A DNA stretch of 6,771 bases, taken from positions 1 to 6,771 of the forward strand of contig CANCDA010000133.1 in the NCBI GenBank assembly GCA_947374705.1, read 5' to 3'. The stretch comes from Comamonadaceae bacterium. Lineage in GTDB: Bacteria > Pseudomonadota > Gammaproteobacteria > Burkholderiales > Burkholderiaceae_C. The translations under genes and the position numbers were made by a program. Shown in pieces: positions 5,388 to 6,771 of the stretch. Position 1 is the first letter of the stretch; each line of letters opens with the position of its first letter. The notes beneath the pieces are model-generated. The model did no database searches and was not told the origin of the DNA. It was given only the letters and a program-made list of their open reading frames with translations.

Positions 5388-6771
5388 GCGCTAGAAATGA
5401 ACAAGCCGTCAACACGGTCGATCCGGTCGTCGTCGAGATCATCCGCAACGGCTTGTTTGCCGTCACGGAGGAGATGAAAACCAACCTGATGCGCACGGCC
5501 TACAACCTCATCATTTATGAAGCGCTGGACTTCACCGTCGGCCTGTTCACCAAGGAGGGAGACACGGTTTCCATCGGGCTGGGCTTGCCCATGTTCATCC
5601 GGGGCATGTCGGAAACCGTCAAGTCCAAGATTCGCCACTTCGGGTACGACAACATCCACCCTGGCGACATTTTGGTGACCAATGATGCCTACACCACCGG
5701 CAGCCATTTGAACCACTTTACCTTCACCATGCCGGTGTTTCATGAGGGGGAACTGATCGGCTTCACCTGCTGCATGGCGCACTGGCTGGATGTGGGCGGC
5801 AGCCTGGGGCAAATCACCACGGACATTTTTTCCGAGGGCATTCAGATTCCCATCGTGAAGTACCAACGTGCGGGTCAGGTCAACCAGGACTTGCTGGACA
5901 TCATTGCCATGAACGTGCGTTTGCCTGAGCGCGCAATGGGTGATTTGCGGGCGCAAATTACCGCCGTGACCACGGGTGAACGCCGCTTTCTGGAGCTGGT
6001 GCAGCGCTATGGCAATGACGATGTTCAAGCGTCGATTCGCCAGATCATGGACCAATCGGAAGCCGTGGCGCGCCAGAACACGCTGTCGATTCCCGACGGC
6101 TTTTACGAGGCCGAGTCCTTCATGGACGACGATGGTCTGGAGATTGGCAAGCGCATTCCCATCCGTGTGAAGGTGACGGTCAAGGGCGACGAGATGACGA
6201 TTGACCTCTCTGACGTGAGCAAGCAGGTCAAGGGCTTTTACAACTCCGGTTTCACCACCGGCATTGCCTGTGCCCAGGTGGCCTACAAGTGCCTGACCAC
6301 GCCCACCGACTACCCGGTCAACGATGGCAGCTTTCGCTCGCTCAAAGTCATCATGCCCATGGGCACCGTGATCAGCGCGGAGCGCCCTTACCCGATGCGG
6401 GTCTGGATGACGTTCCCTATGACGGTGATCGACACCATCTTCAAGGCACTGGCTCCCGCCATTCCCCACCGCACCATTGCGGGGCACCACGCTGATCTGG
6501 TGTTCCCCAACATCCACGGCATTTCGCCGGAAGATGGTCGTTTGTTCATCGTGGGCATTGGCCCCCTGGGCGGTGGCTGGGGTGCCAAATCATCGGAAGA
6601 TGGTGTGTCGGTCACGGTGTGCATCAACGACGGCGATACCCACAACAGCCCCACCGAGCAACTGGAGGCGAAATACCCGGTGCTGGTAGAGAGCTACAAG
6701 ATTCGGGAAGACAGCGCCGGTGCCGGTGAGCACCGTGGCGGACTCGGCGCCGAGATGGTGGTGCAAGCCCT
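5384..6771 (+). CDS. HyuB-type hydantoinase/oxoprolinase family subunit, 3' end outside window
   Basis: The frame starts at ATG 5384, overlapping the HyuA stop as ATGA, with GGGAG (5370-5374) nine bases upstream. It stays open to the window edge: 462 full codons with no stop or frameshift. The product matches the hydantoinase B/oxoprolinase family, the metal-binding partner of HyuA. Family landmarks are VVEIIRNGLFAVTEEMKTNL (16-35), ALDFTVGLFTKEGD (47-60), HPGDILVTNDAYTTGSHLNH (92-111), CCMAHWLDVGG (129-139) and, near the edge, REDSAGAGEHRGGLG. The common NDPYxGGxHxxD motif reads NDAYTTGSHLNH here, so His111 replaces the usual aspartate; Asp49, His108, His133 and Asp136 remain. The family is typically 550-780 residues, so roughly 100 or more codons are missing. 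It almost certainly forms a complex with the HyuA product. Whether a third subunit (as in acetone carboxylase) follows is not visible. Confidence 0.92.
   Translation, partial: MSARNEQAVNTVDPVVVEIIRNGLFAVTEEMKTNLMRTAYNLIIYEALDFTVGLFTKEGDTVSIGLGLPMFIRGMSETVKSKIRHFGYDNIHPGDILVTNDAYTTGSHLNHFTFTMPVFHEGELIGFTCCMAHWLDVGGSLGQITTDIFSEGIQIPIVKYQRAGQVNQDLLDIIAMNVRLPERAMGDLRAQITAVTTGERRFLELVQRYGNDDVQASIRQIMDQSEAVARQNTLSIPDGFYEAESFMDDDGLEIGKRIPIRVKVTVKGDEMTIDLSDVSKQVKGFYNSGFTTGIACAQVAYKCLTTPTDYPVNDGSFRSLKVIMPMGTVISAERPYPMRVWMTFPMTVIDTIFKALAPAIPHRTIAGHHADLVFPNIHGISPEDGRLFIVGIGPLGGGWGAKSSEDGVSVTVCINDGDTHNSPTEQLEAKYPVLVESYKIREDSAGAGEHRGGLGAEMVVQA

Noticed and set aside
5357..6517. Long minus-strand open frame (386 codons) antisense to the HyuB gene
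   Set aside because: It is a His/Val/Asp-rich shadow of the plus-strand HyuB frame, which has clear family motifs over its whole length; the antisense product shows no domain I recognise.

Overview
The window looks like chromosomal DNA from a Burkholderiales-type betaproteobacterium, probably Comamonadaceae (Polaromonas/Rhodoferax/Hydrogenophaga-like). This is inferred from the fairly high G+C, the codon use, and the protein styles seen: a Sec-exported ModA-like binding protein, a LysR regulator divergent from a catabolic operon, and a FAH-family hydrolase next to HyuA/HyuB. It is not a database-backed assignment.

Layout. Bases 1-219 hold the last 72 codons of a superfamily 2 helicase, cut by the window edge. 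Bases 220-540 hold no convincing intact gene; a minus-strand open frame there contains one degenerate ankyrin-like repeat and may be a remnant. Bases 541-1332 (+) encode an exported ModA-like solute-binding protein, with no permease or ATPase gene visible. It converges, across a 36-base gap, on a minus-strand LysR-type regulator (1369-2283). The 146 bases between the regulator and the next gene (2284-2429) form a divergent control region containing a clear palindrome, ATGCCAATTTTGGCAT, just upstream of the regulator's ribosome binding site.

The rest is a tightly packed plus-strand operon: a fumarylacetoacetate hydrolase (FAH)-family protein (2430-3293), a HyuA-type hydantoinase/oxoprolinase subunit (3297-5387), and a HyuB-type partner that starts at 5384 in an ATGA overlap and runs off the right edge (5384-6771, 462 codons visible, no frameshift). 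The HyuB frame has no stop inside the window, so a search for complete ORFs would miss it.

How they may work together (inference). HyuA and HyuB families form two-subunit ATP-dependent enzymes that open or carboxylate lactams, hydantoins, 5-oxoproline or ketones. FAH-family enzymes hydrolyse or decarboxylate acylpyruvate-like diacids. A LysR protein facing this cluster suggests a substrate-inducible catabolic operon for a small organic acid, lactam or ketone. The substrate cannot be read from the sequence. The most interesting points are this FAH-HyuA-HyuB pairing, an altered metal-site-like motif in HyuB, the operator-like palindrome and the possible ankyrin remnant. I found no CRISPR array, RNA gene or insertion sequence.
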